From Sulfuriferula sp. (GTDB lineage Bacteria; Pseudomonadota; Gammaproteobacteria; Burkholderiales; Sulfuriferulaceae): DNA of 5,661 nucleotides. Location of the stretch: positions 1-5,661 of the forward strand of contig DAICZK010000096.1 of assembly GCA_027311185.1 (NCBI GenBank). The letters are read 5' to 3'. Shown here one piece after another: positions 1-5,661 of the stretch (the first letter of the stretch is position 1; each line of letters opens with the position of its first letter). The translations under genes and the position numbers were made by a program. The notes beneath the pieces are model-generated. The model saw nothing but the letters and a program-made list of their open reading frames with translations. It made no database searches and was not told where the DNA came from.

Positions 1-627
1 GGAAAAACAGTGGATCAGCCAGGCGACGTGGGCATATATTTCCTGCAGGCCGGAGATTTCGCGCGCCGCAGTCATATCGGCCATCGACCGCCGAAACACC
101 AGCCCCGATATGCCCGCGAGCACATGCAAGAAACCGCAGGCAAACACGATGTCGCCCCCGCTCACGTCAATGTGAGAAGCATTCATTTTAAGCAAGCGAT
201 CCGTAATGGTTACGCCCTGTGTATCGATGGAAATGCTGTTGGTGATAAACATATCCACGTCATCAGAGGCCAGCGCTTCGAGTAACCAGTCAACTGTTTG
301 CGGCACCGGTATATCATCGTCGCCGTGAAACCAGATGTAACGCCCCCGGCAGAGCTCCACCGAAGCGAACATATTGGCCTCTGCGCTGGGCAGATGTTTT
401 TCGCGCTGAATGAGCGTCACACCCCTGGCAACCAAAGGAGAAAGCAATGACGAGGTGTCGTCGGTAGAACAATTATTCACCACTAATAGCTCTACGGCAC
501 TCCGATGCCTCGGAATGATATGTTCCAACAGGTACAATACCAAAGAATAGACGCGGTCACCGCGGTTATACGTAGGGATGCATATCGTAAGTAATGGTTC
601 TGCGCCATCCATTAACAGATTGTCCAT
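1..627 (-). CDS. Glycosyltransferase family 2 (GT-A), C-terminal part outside the window
   Basis: The frame is open for 209 codons from the ATG at 627 to the window edge, so the C-terminus is missing. The product should transfer a sugar from a nucleotide-sugar donor to a lipid-linked or growing glycan at the cytoplasmic face of the inner membrane. Motifs are those of family 2: a nucleotide-binding first strand LTICIPTYNR (residues 13-22), VVNNCSTDDTS (49-59) where the family has the D/N-x-S-x-D-x-T loop, and YIWFHGDDD (97-105), whose DDD is the metal-binding DXD. No membrane segment is visible in the part present. The start follows the stop of the upstream gene by 9 bases and has no clear ribosome binding site, which suggests reinitiation; a second in-frame ATG at 612 is possible. 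The family is secure; donor, acceptor and linkage cannot be told. Confidence 0.9.
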   Translation of the reverse strand, partial: MDNLLMDGAEPLLTICIPTYNRGDRVYSLVLYLLEHIIPRHRSAVELLVVNNCSTDDTSSLLSPLVARGVTLIQREKHLPSAEANMFASVELCRGRYIWFHGDDDIPVPQTVDWLLEALASDDVDMFITNSISIDTQGVTITDRLLKMNASHIDVSGGDIVFACGFLHVLAGISGLVFRRSMADMTAAREISGLQEIYAHVAWLIHCFS

Positions 628-636
628 TGATTATGG

Positions 637-1761
637 TTATCGGCTTGCTAAACGAGAAAAATATCTCATGATTTTTTTTACCGCAAGCTTCGCCGTCGCC
701 AGAAACCCTATATCCAGCAGCACGTAACGGGTTTTCGTGCAATTGGCGCCAAACCAGATAAAGACGTTTGGATCGCTGCATTGCGGCGTCACTATGGGGC
801 TGACATACGGATGCCGATCCGCGGCCGCTTGTGTCTGCGCGACAAATTCCGGCAATTTTGTCCTGATAGCCGAAAAAAGCGCTAGATAACGCTGGCTCGC
901 GTCGTGGACAGTACGCGTCGCGCGCGCCACATCCTCGTCCGCCGTTCCCCATGCAATGCCGTCGGAACCGAGCTCACGCAGCCCGATCATGCGATCCATA
1001 TAAGGATTGGGCAAAAACACCACGGGGCATTCACAGAGCAGCGCTTCGATCGCCAATGCGGTATTGTCGTAAGTATAGAAAACCTCGGAACGCCGGAACA
1101 GGTCGGCAATTTGCTCGGGCGTCTGCGATTCCGGTCGGTCGCGCGTAATCTCGACGCTGTCACGAGTAATATCGAACAGCTCCCCGCCGTGAAAATATTT
1201 GTACTTGCCCGCATAAAAGCAGCTGCCCTGACGTGGTACGCGCGGATAAGGATTAAACACTCGAGGGTCCGACGCGGGGAAGAACAGCGACATGCGGCAA
1301 TCCGGCAGGGATTGCGCCAGATGTTCCGAGTAGGCAACACAAAACTCGTCGGGATCGTAATGGGTTGCTCCGCCCAGCAGACCCGGAAAGTTCAACACAT
1401 AACGCACGACAAACGGCGCCAGAAAAGGATTTCCGGTCACTGTTTCCGGATAAATGACGATGGGAGACAACCCCGCCTCATAGTCATTGTCCAGAATATG
1501 CTTGGTAAGCAAAGGCGTGTTGAATTCCGGATTGGTCACGACAAAAGGCGGCGGGCAATAAGGATGCGTAATGATGTAGGCGCGCTCGCCCAACCTGTTC
1601 AGAGCATGGCAGAGCAGGTGCAACACCTTGATGCCTGCCGAAGTCCGAGTATAGCGCGGCGCGACAATGTAATACGGGTGCCGTTTTTCTGCCAGCAGCC
1701 ATGAAACATCCTCAAGCAGCTTTTCGTCATTGGCTAACATGATATCGTCCTGGCGGTCCAT
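637..1761 (-). CDS. Probable GT-B-like glycosyltransferase of a polysaccharide locus
   Basis: This 374-residue protein looks like a divergent GT-B glycosyltransferase. The N-terminal half opens with a strand and a glycine-containing turn, YYIVAPRYTRTSAGIKVLHLL (residues 30-50), where GT-B enzymes usually bind the acceptor. The second half has EVFYTYDNTALAIEALLCECPVV (226-248). Its Y-D-N-T-A-L...E-A-L-C-x-C-P-V-V pattern corresponds to the C-terminal donor-binding region of GT4-type enzymes, where an acidic residue (E239) contacts the nucleotide sugar. No signal peptide or membrane helix is evident. The upstream epimerase stop TGA overlaps the start in the string GTGATG. I chose the ATG at 1761 because a GGGG Shine-Dalgarno-like run (1770-1773) lies 8 bases before it; the GTG at 1764 would be 5 bases away. 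An A8 run near the 3' end (672-679) is noted under findings. The coding call is strong, the glycosyltransferase call moderate, and the sugar unknown. Confidence 0.65.
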   Translation of the reverse strand: MDRQDDIMLANDEKLLEDVSWLLAEKRHPYYIVAPRYTRTSAGIKVLHLLCHALNRLGERAYIITHPYCPPPFVVTNPEFNTPLLTKHILDNDYEAGLSPIVIYPETVTGNPFLAPFVVRYVLNFPGLLGGATHYDPDEFCVAYSEHLAQSLPDCRMSLFFPASDPRVFNPYPRVPRQGSCFYAGKYKYFHGGELFDITRDSVEITRDRPESQTPEQIADLFRRSEVFYTYDNTALAIEALLCECPVVFLPNPYMDRMIGLRELGSDGIAWGTADEDVARATRTVHDASQRYLALFSAIRTKLPEFVAQTQAAADRHPYVSPIVTPQCSDPNVFIWFGANCTKTRYVLLDIGFLATAKLAVKKIMRYFSRLASR

Positions 1762-2738
1762 CACGCAATCCCCAGGGACTGTGCGATGAATGCTGCGGTT
1801 GAGGATATTTGACCGGTCAGCGGCAATGAGTCAATCTCATAGTGCCGCAACAGGGCACGCAGTGTGTCTGGATTGCCCACATAGCGATCATCGGGAATGT
1901 CACTCATGGCGGGCCGGACAATCCGGGCATCAGGGCAATCCAGAATCTCGCCTACTTTGCGCGCGAGCTCGCCGACTTCGACCACGACGTCACCCGCGGT
2001 ATCGAAAAAGGGCGCGACGGCGGTGTAGTCATCGTCCAGCAAGCAGCGCATTGCCAGTTCGAGCAGGTCGCCGACATGAAAGTAGGAGCGGTAAACCGGC
2101 TTGTTCGCTTTTAGCGTAATGGGGCCTCCGCGTAGCGCATCCACAATTATGGCGGAAAGCGCGTAAGCGTCGAATTTATTGATATGCGGCCCGCTGATAT
2201 TAAAAATGCGTGGCGCTATCAGGCGCGCAGAAACCGTGGCGCATATTTCAGCGAAGCGCGCTTCGTCTTCCGCTTTGAGCTTGCCATACAGATTCGCCGC
2301 CCCGTCGCGATGCGACGAGGACAGGTAATCATGCACCGCTCCAGAGGAAGCCAGCATGACGCCCGCTACCCGCCCGGACACCACTGCACGCGACACCGTA
2401 TCGGAAATAGCGCGGTTGCGCTCGACGTACGCTTGTTCGGTCATGTTGCCGACCTGATCCTTGGTCAGGAAAGCAAAATGAAACATCAACGCCGGGCGGT
2501 GATCCAGCAAAGCCAGACCGTTGGCAAGAGGATATACCGGCAGTTGACGGCCTTGCCTCGTCGTAAGGGAGCCGGGCTTCGACCCGCACAGGATCAGCCG
2601 TTCAGCGACCTGCGAGCCCAACGCCCCGGCGAGCATTTCCAGGAGCGCACGGCCGAGCCAGCCAGATGCGCCCGTAATCAGGATTCGATAGTCCGTATCG
2701 CGCAGCACGCTAGTCGTGGCAGGGGTAAATGTGAGCAT
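1761..2738 (-). CDS. NAD-dependent epimerase/dehydratase (extended SDR)
   Basis: A 325-residue extended short-chain dehydrogenase/reductase of the family that epimerises, dehydrates or reduces nucleotide-activated sugars in the cytoplasm. It has an N-terminal Rossmann fold with the NAD(P)-binding ITGASGWLG (residues 21-29, G-x-x-G-x-x-G). SSGAVHD (131-137) supplies the catalytic serine, and Y151-G-K-L-K155 is the Y-x-x-x-K active site. APRIFNISGPHI (175-186) and RSYFHVGDLLELA (217-229) match the usual 'R-x-F-N-x-x-G-P' and 'R-x-x-x-H-V-x-D' substrate-side motifs of the family. Length is typical. The ATG at 2738 lies 9 bases after the stop of the cyclase gene, with no obvious Shine-Dalgarno sequence; the stop TGA overlaps the next start. 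Placement between the cyclase and two glycosyltransferases suggests it tailors an activated sugar or cyclitol. Motifs do not tell epimerase from dehydratase or reductase, so no gene name is given. Confidence 0.9.
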   Translation of the reverse strand: MLTFTPATTSVLRDTDYRILITGASGWLGRALLEMLAGALGSQVAERLILCGSKPGSLTTRQGRQLPVYPLANGLALLDHRPALMFHFAFLTKDQVGNMTEQAYVERNRAISDTVSRAVVSGRVAGVMLASSGAVHDYLSSSHRDGAANLYGKLKAEDEARFAEICATVSARLIAPRIFNISGPHINKFDAYALSAIIVDALRGGPITLKANKPVYRSYFHVGDLLELAMRCLLDDDYTAVAPFFDTAGDVVVEVGELARKVGEILDCPDARIVRPAMSDIPDDRYVGNPDTLRALLRHYEIDSLPLTGQISSTAAFIAQSLGIA

Positions 2739-2747
2739 AACTGCGGC

Positions 2748-3851
2748 TTATAAGTCCCGAGAAGGAGCGGCGCTTAAAAATATCGGCTGGACAATCGCAG
2801 TAAATATCCGCCGTATCGTCGCATCGCTCTGTGCGCCGCGCGGCAGGCGATCAAGCTGCAGCGATCCGTCTTGTGTCAGGCCGATAATCGTGTAAGCGGA
2901 AATGGTATGTTTTTTGTCGGCAACGAACCTGTCGAACAGGCTGTCCGGATCGGTAGCGGCAAGAATTCCCGGCAATTCCGGCATGCGTGTCAGCAGAAAA
3001 CGAATATGCTGTTCCAGAACGATAGCCCGATGCGCAAGCTGATCCGAACCATAAACCATGCGCGCGTGATACAAAGCCGCCAGCATGCCGACCCCGACCG
3101 CCACGCCATGACTGATCCGAAATCCAGTCGCGCCTTCAATCGCATGGCCGAACGTGTGGCCGAAATTGAGCAGCAGGCGTTCGTTCTGATCGAATTCGTC
3201 GGTCTCGACAAACCATTTTTTGGCCAGCAAACTCAATTCGATCAGGGTTGCGAGTTTTAACCCATTGATGTCCACGGCAGGATCGAGTGCCAGATATCGT
3301 TCAAAACTTTCGTTCCCGCGCGCATAGCAGATCTTCGCCGCCTCGCAGAGCCCCGCCACCTTTTGCTCGACGCCCAGGGATTGCACCATCGCCGAGTCGA
3401 TCAGCACTGCTTCCGGCGGATAATAATTGCCCACGATGTTCTTATAAGGGCCCACGTTGATCGCGGATTTGCCGCCTATGCAGGAATCCACCATGCCCAA
3501 TAAGGTACTGGGCAGATACAGCCATGGAATCCCGCGCATATAAATGGACGCGCAGAATGTGGCAATGTCCTGGATGACGCCACCGCCTACCGCGATGAGC
3601 ACGGTCTTGCGCGTAGCTCCGGCTTCTCGCAACCGGATAATGACATCTGACATCTGGTCGAGGCTTTTCGCTTGTTCCGTCGCCGCTATGCTGATGAGCC
3701 GACGACCGCCTCCGGCAAGGTGTGATGTGAAAAACTGGTCGCACAGGAAAATGTGGTCGTCGACACCCGATGCGCAATCGGTCAGCAGGTCGTCACCGAT
3801 GGAAACGCGATAGTTCTTGATATGTGAAGCGACTTCAAAGGATGCGGACAT
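2748..3851 (-). CDS. 3-dehydroquinate-synthase-like sugar phosphate cyclase
   Basis: This 367-residue protein belongs to the dehydroquinate synthase (DHQS) fold, NAD- and metal-dependent enzymes that cyclise phosphorylated keto sugars or DAHP. The NAD loop AVGGGVIQDIA is at 87-97, the DSCIGGKSAIN block at 122-132, YKNIVGNYYPP at 136-146, LCEAAK at 168-173 and NFGHTFGHAIE at 229-239. Against the A. nidulans DHQS active site as I recall it, all key residues are present: R106, D122, K128, K137, N138, metal ligand E170, K173, K211, R225, N229, metal ligand H232, H236, metal ligand H248 and the late lysine pair 313-314. The ATG at 3851 gives the normal family N-terminus and has a GGGG run (3859-3862) 7 bases upstream; it overlaps the end of the SDR gene by 17 bases. 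An extension to a TTG at 3962 would only duplicate the SDR region. The company is glycan genes, not shikimate genes, so it is probably a dedicated paralogue rather than housekeeping aroB. True DHQS activity or a related cyclisation are both possible. Confidence 0.9.
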   Translation of the reverse strand: MSASFEVASHIKNYRVSIGDDLLTDCASGVDDHIFLCDQFFTSHLAGGGRRLISIAATEQAKSLDQMSDVIIRLREAGATRKTVLIAVGGGVIQDIATFCASIYMRGIPWLYLPSTLLGMVDSCIGGKSAINVGPYKNIVGNYYPPEAVLIDSAMVQSLGVEQKVAGLCEAAKICYARGNESFERYLALDPAVDINGLKLATLIELSLLAKKWFVETDEFDQNERLLLNFGHTFGHAIEGATGFRISHGVAVGVGMLAALYHARMVYGSDQLAHRAIVLEQHIRFLLTRMPELPGILAATDPDSLFDRFVADKKHTISAYTIIGLTQDGSLQLDRLPRGAQSDATIRRIFTAIVQPIFLSAAPSRDL

Positions 3852-4551
3852 GACTAAACCCCAGGTCGGCGGCGATAAATTGCGCGGTAATTCCGGTATT
3901 TTCCTCCGAACAGAGAAAATATGCCAGATTTGCCACATCCTCCAGATGCGGCAACCGGCCAAATTGTGTTGCGTTGGCGAGCTTCGATATTTGCGCGGAA
4001 GTAAGATTCTGCCTGGTCATGGGCGTATCCAATGCGCCGGGCAGCACGGCGTTGATCAGGTGTCCGTCCTTCGCCAGATCGGCGGCGGCAGAGAGCACGA
4101 GACCTTGCAGCGCCGACTTGGTCATGGAGTAGGACAGCTTGTCCTGCCTCGCCAGATTCTGCCAGATCGAGCTCACCACGCACAAACGCGCCGGCGCGGC
4201 GAGCAGCCCGCGCTGCAACAGCAATTTCAGCGACGTCAATATAACCAGGCAGTTTGCGCGGTACAACGCCAGATTGGCATTTTCGTCGACATCGTATACG
4301 CTGTCGTTGAGGTTGGCGCCTTGCGCCCAGCAGACTGCCTGATACGGCGCCTGCGCGTCGAAAATGGCACTGTCGCCCAGACTTTGTTCCAGATCGGCAA
4401 TTATCCACTTCAGGTTGCTTGCCGAGTCATCGTGCCCGGTGCGCGAAACGCCCGCGACGCTCCAGCCGCGAGCGATAAAACGCGCGGCGACAGCCTGACC
4501 AATCGCGCCACTCGCGCCAAAAAGCAGTAGCGTTTTACAATGGTTTTTCAC
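3835..4551 (-). CDS. Classical short-chain dehydrogenase/reductase (SDR)
   Basis: A 238-residue cytoplasmic oxidoreductase of the classical SDR family. The cofactor-binding glycine motif GASGAIG is at residues 12-18. An arginine after the second strand (SR, 36-37) hints at NADP(H) preference. AQGAN (76-80) stands where the family has NNAG, and N100 fits the structural active-site asparagine. VVSSIW (125-130) carries the catalytic serine, YSMTK (141-145) the Tyr/Lys pair, and LPGALDTPM (170-178) the conserved P-G-x-x-x-T loop. Length is typical. The start codon is GTG, with GAGG at 4562-4565 placed 10 bases before it. The gene begins 21 bases after the aldolase stop and its 3' end overlaps the cyclase start by 17 bases, so the two are probably translationally coupled. 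It most likely oxidises or reduces a hydroxyl/keto group on the aldolase or cyclase product; that substrate is inferred from position only. Confidence 0.9.
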   Translation of the reverse strand: MKNHCKTLLLFGASGAIGQAVAARFIARGWSVAGVSRTGHDDSASNLKWIIADLEQSLGDSAIFDAQAPYQAVCWAQGANLNDSVYDVDENANLALYRANCLVILTSLKLLLQRGLLAAPARLCVVSSIWQNLARQDKLSYSMTKSALQGLVLSAAADLAKDGHLINAVLPGALDTPMTRQNLTSAQISKLANATQFGRLPHLEDVANLAYFLCSEENTGITAQFIAADLGFSHVRIL

Positions 4552-4561
4552 AGAAATACTG

Positions 4562-4565
4562 CCTC
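4562..4565 (-). promoter_or_regulatory. Ribosome binding site of the SDR gene (GTG start)
   Basis: GAGG on the minus strand lies in the 21-base gap after the aldolase stop TAG, 10 bases before the GTG at 4551. It supports the GTG as the true start, which also places the cofactor motif at the expected distance from the N-terminus. Confidence 0.6.
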
Positions 4566-4572
4566 AGGAAGA

Positions 4573-5409
4573 CTAGCGCGCCGAAGGCTCGTACATGAAA
4601 GACGGAATTTCTTCGCCGCACAGCACCTTCCAGCGCGATTCGAGCATCTCGATGCGTTTGGCATCTTCTTTTATAATATTTCCGTAATACTCACGTTTGT
4701 TAAGCAACCATAATAGTTCAAAATGCACGGCTTCGAGCAAGCCCTTGTGAATATCGGCATGATCCATTTCTGCGGCAGAAAAAATAACCTTCCTCGTTTC
4801 AAATCTCGTCAAATGATGTTTTTTGATCTCCATCACGACCGGCAACGCATCCACGGACACACCACCGCCCACCACAAAATCCAAACCATGAAGCTTGCAC
4901 GCTTGCGCCGACTTGATACAGGGTCCCGTAACAGCCTGTGAATTTATTGCGTCGCGCCCCAGCCCCATGGACAAACTGAAATCGACGCGACCAAACACAA
5001 CACCGTTTACGCCGCGAGGCTGTGCTGCCGTTTCGACCAGCTCGGGCATAATGGCATAAGCGGCGCGCGTTTCCACATTGACCAGGAACTGGGTATCCTG
5101 CTGCTCATCCACGCTATATACCGTGTTTTTGGCTTCGATAAACTTGCCCAGCGCGTACGAACTCTCAATCATCGGCGCGATGATATATTCGACTCCGATT
5201 TGCTTGCTTTCGATCAGGTCGCGCATGGCCTCGCATCCGCCTATCTTCAGGCCGATGTTGAGGTCGGCTTTGCGCACGATTTCGACCAGCCTTAACATTT
5301 CGTCTGTGCGCGTGCCTTCGGCTTCAAATTCTGCTTTCACCCCGATATACCCGAATTCCTGCTTCCCTTTCTTCAGGATATCAGTCATCTTTCGTTCAAA
5401 CTTATTCAT
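4573..5409 (-). CDS. Divergent HpcH/HpaI aldolase/citrate-lyase family protein
   Basis: This 278-residue protein matches the phosphoenolpyruvate/pyruvate TIM-barrel superfamily that holds HpcH/HpaI class II aldolases and citrate lyase beta subunits, which make or break a C-C bond next to a 2-oxo acid or acyl-CoA. Recognisable blocks are GLKIGGCEA (residues 53-61), [13 protein letters not shown] (75-87), FLVNVET (108-114, E113 as metal ligand) and [13 protein letters not shown] (137-149, D143 as second metal ligand), followed by VGGGVS (180-185). The region where HpaI has its catalytic D-x-E-H reads [10 protein letters not shown] (25-34), so the histidine is absent, and K55 stands near the usual substrate-binding arginine. 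The C-terminal 70 or so residues (FETRKVIF onward) are rich in charged helix. I chose the ATG at 5409, which has GGAG (5420-5423) 10 bases upstream; an ATG at 5388 and a TTG at 5478 are weaker alternatives. It is first in the operon. Fold is fairly secure; reaction is not, and a non-aldolase role remains possible. Confidence 0.7.
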   Translation of the reverse strand: MNKFERKMTDILKKGKQEFGYIGVKAEFEAEGTRTDEMLRLVEIVRKADLNIGLKIGGCEAMRDLIESKQIGVEYIIAPMIESSYALGKFIEAKNTVYSVDEQQDTQFLVNVETRAAYAIMPELVETAAQPRGVNGVVFGRVDFSLSMGLGRDAINSQAVTGPCIKSAQACKLHGLDFVVGGGVSVDALPVVMEIKKHHLTRFETRKVIFSAAEMDHADIHKGLLEAVHFELLWLLNKREYYGNIIKEDAKRIEMLESRWKVLCGEEIPSFMYEPSAR

Positions 5410-5410
5410 T

Positions 5411-5596
5411 TTATATGCACTCCGCAACACCCGTTTCACAAGACAATTGCATATCTTGTCTTCGTCCGAACCATCCAACCATAACGAGGTTATCCACTTT
5501 CGTTACCACCCGCCGCCGTGTCCTATTCAGCAAACCCGAAAACCATCCCGTTAACGCTATTCCGATCACGCCATTCAAGTCAATTCTCGCATACAT
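5411..5596 (-). CDS. Possible 61-codon leader ORF of unknown function
   Basis: This frame starts at an ATG preceded by AAGAAG at a 6-base spacing and ends with TAA one base before the chosen aldolase ATG (TAA-A-ATG), a spacing that would allow translational coupling. The 61-residue product is basic with hydrophobic patches ([10 protein letters not shown] early, [11 protein letters not shown] later) and has no motif I recognise. Arguments against a real gene are its shortness, the run of three CGG codons and the absence of a recognisable family. It could simply be chance reading through the 5' leader. Low confidence. Confidence 0.2.
   Translation of the reverse strand: MYARIDLNGVIGIALTGWFSGLLNRTRRRVVTKVDNLVMVGWFGRRQDMQLSCETGVAECI
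5420..5423 (-). promoter_or_regulatory. Ribosome binding site of the aldolase-family gene
   Basis: The minus strand reads GGAG here, 10 bases before the ATG at 5409. It is the main reason for choosing this start over the TTG at 5478, which would lengthen the protein by 23 residues, or the later ATG at 5388. Confidence 0.6.
5481..5493. repeat. Short inverted repeat in the leader (ATAAC-GAG-GTTAT)
   Basis: Five-base arms ATAAC/GTTAT are separated by GAG, giving a small potential hairpin in the leader about 70 bases before the first start codon. It has no T-run after it on the minus strand, so it is not an intrinsic terminator. It may be a binding site, a minor RNA hairpin or chance. Confidence 0.3.
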
Positions 5597-5661
5597 GCAA
5601 TGCTTCTTATTTTTTATACAAGCCTAATGACCAATTATAACAACTTATGATTCCATATCAT

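Larger units (their letters stand above)
5410..5661 (-). promoter_or_regulatory. Upstream leader/promoter region of the operon (tentative)
   Basis: This stretch precedes the first gene and holds no confidently recognised gene. It grows clearly AT-rich between about 5600 and 5661. On the minus strand there is a perfect TATAAT at 5639-5634, but its -35 would fall at or beyond the window edge. There is also TATAAA at 5618-5613, with TTGTTA at 5643-5638 at a long 19-base spacing. A TTGACT (5583-5578) has no good -10 partner. The first gene's start would therefore lie roughly 200 bases downstream of transcription initiation, leaving a long 5' leader. Promoter assignment is by eye only. Confidence 0.4.

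Noticed and set aside
566..952. Minus-strand frame of 128 codons overlapping both glycosyltransferases
   Set aside because: Out of frame with the GT-B-like gene, cysteine/arginine-rich and motif-free; kept only as the possible -1 tail in the A8 finding.
904..1704. Long plus-strand open frame (266 codons)
   Set aside because: It lies wholly antisense to the GT-B-like gene, is rich in R, Q and H without any domain, and is the usual shadow of a GC-rich coding strand.
2184..2753. Plus-strand open frame of 189 codons
   Set aside because: Antisense to the epimerase gene, with arginine- and histidine-rich, motif-free sequence.
2748..3851. Naming the cyclase aroB
   Set aside because: Active-site residues fit, but the glycan context and variant NAD loop argue for a paralogue; the rest of the genome is not visible.
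3852..3962. N-terminal extension of the cyclase to a TTG
   Set aside because: The extra 37 residues are tryptophan- and arginine-rich, overlap the SDR coding region and precede the normal family N-terminus; the ATG at 3851 has a better ribosome binding site.
3817..4530. Long plus-strand open frame (237 codons)
   Set aside because: Antisense to the SDR gene, which has a full set of family motifs; the plus-strand product has none.
1..5661. Intrinsic terminators, tRNAs, CRISPR arrays or mobile elements
   Set aside because: Scanning by eye found no GC-rich hairpin followed by a T-run on the coding strand, no repeat-spacer array, no cloverleaf candidate and no transposase-like protein.

Overview
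The window looks like part of a bacterial surface-polysaccharide (O-antigen, capsule or exopolysaccharide) biosynthesis locus. All six genes lie on the minus strand, so transcription runs from the high-coordinate end to the low-coordinate end. The compact gene packing, fairly GC-rich codons and gene types suggest a Gram-negative proteobacterium, possibly beta- or gammaproteobacterial. That placement is an inference; no lineage marker is present.

Layout in transcription order: (i) an AT-richer upstream region, 5410-5661, with candidate promoter elements and possibly a small leader ORF; (ii) a divergent HpcH/HpaI-type aldolase/citrate-lyase family protein, 4573-5409; (iii) a classical short-chain dehydrogenase/reductase (SDR), 3835-4551; (iv) a 3-dehydroquinate-synthase-like sugar phosphate cyclase, 2748-3851; (v) an NAD-dependent epimerase/dehydratase (extended SDR), 1761-2738; (vi) a probable GT-B-like glycosyltransferase, 637-1761; (vii) a family 2 (GT-A) glycosyltransferase, 1-627, cut by the window edge. 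Genes overlap or lie 9-21 bases apart, with no internal terminator seen, so they are probably one operon with translational coupling.

The most interesting feature is the combination. A carbon-carbon-bond enzyme, an SDR, a cyclase with the full dehydroquinate-synthase catalytic set and a nucleotide-sugar-type epimerase sit directly upstream of two glycosyltransferases. This resembles a dedicated route to an unusual building block, such as a cyclitol, quinate-like carbocycle or carbasugar, that is then attached to a surface glycan. The enzyme families are read from motifs. The product and reaction order are inference, and no substrate can be assigned from the sequence alone.

No tRNA, rRNA, CRISPR array, transposase, insertion-sequence end or strong intrinsic terminator was seen.
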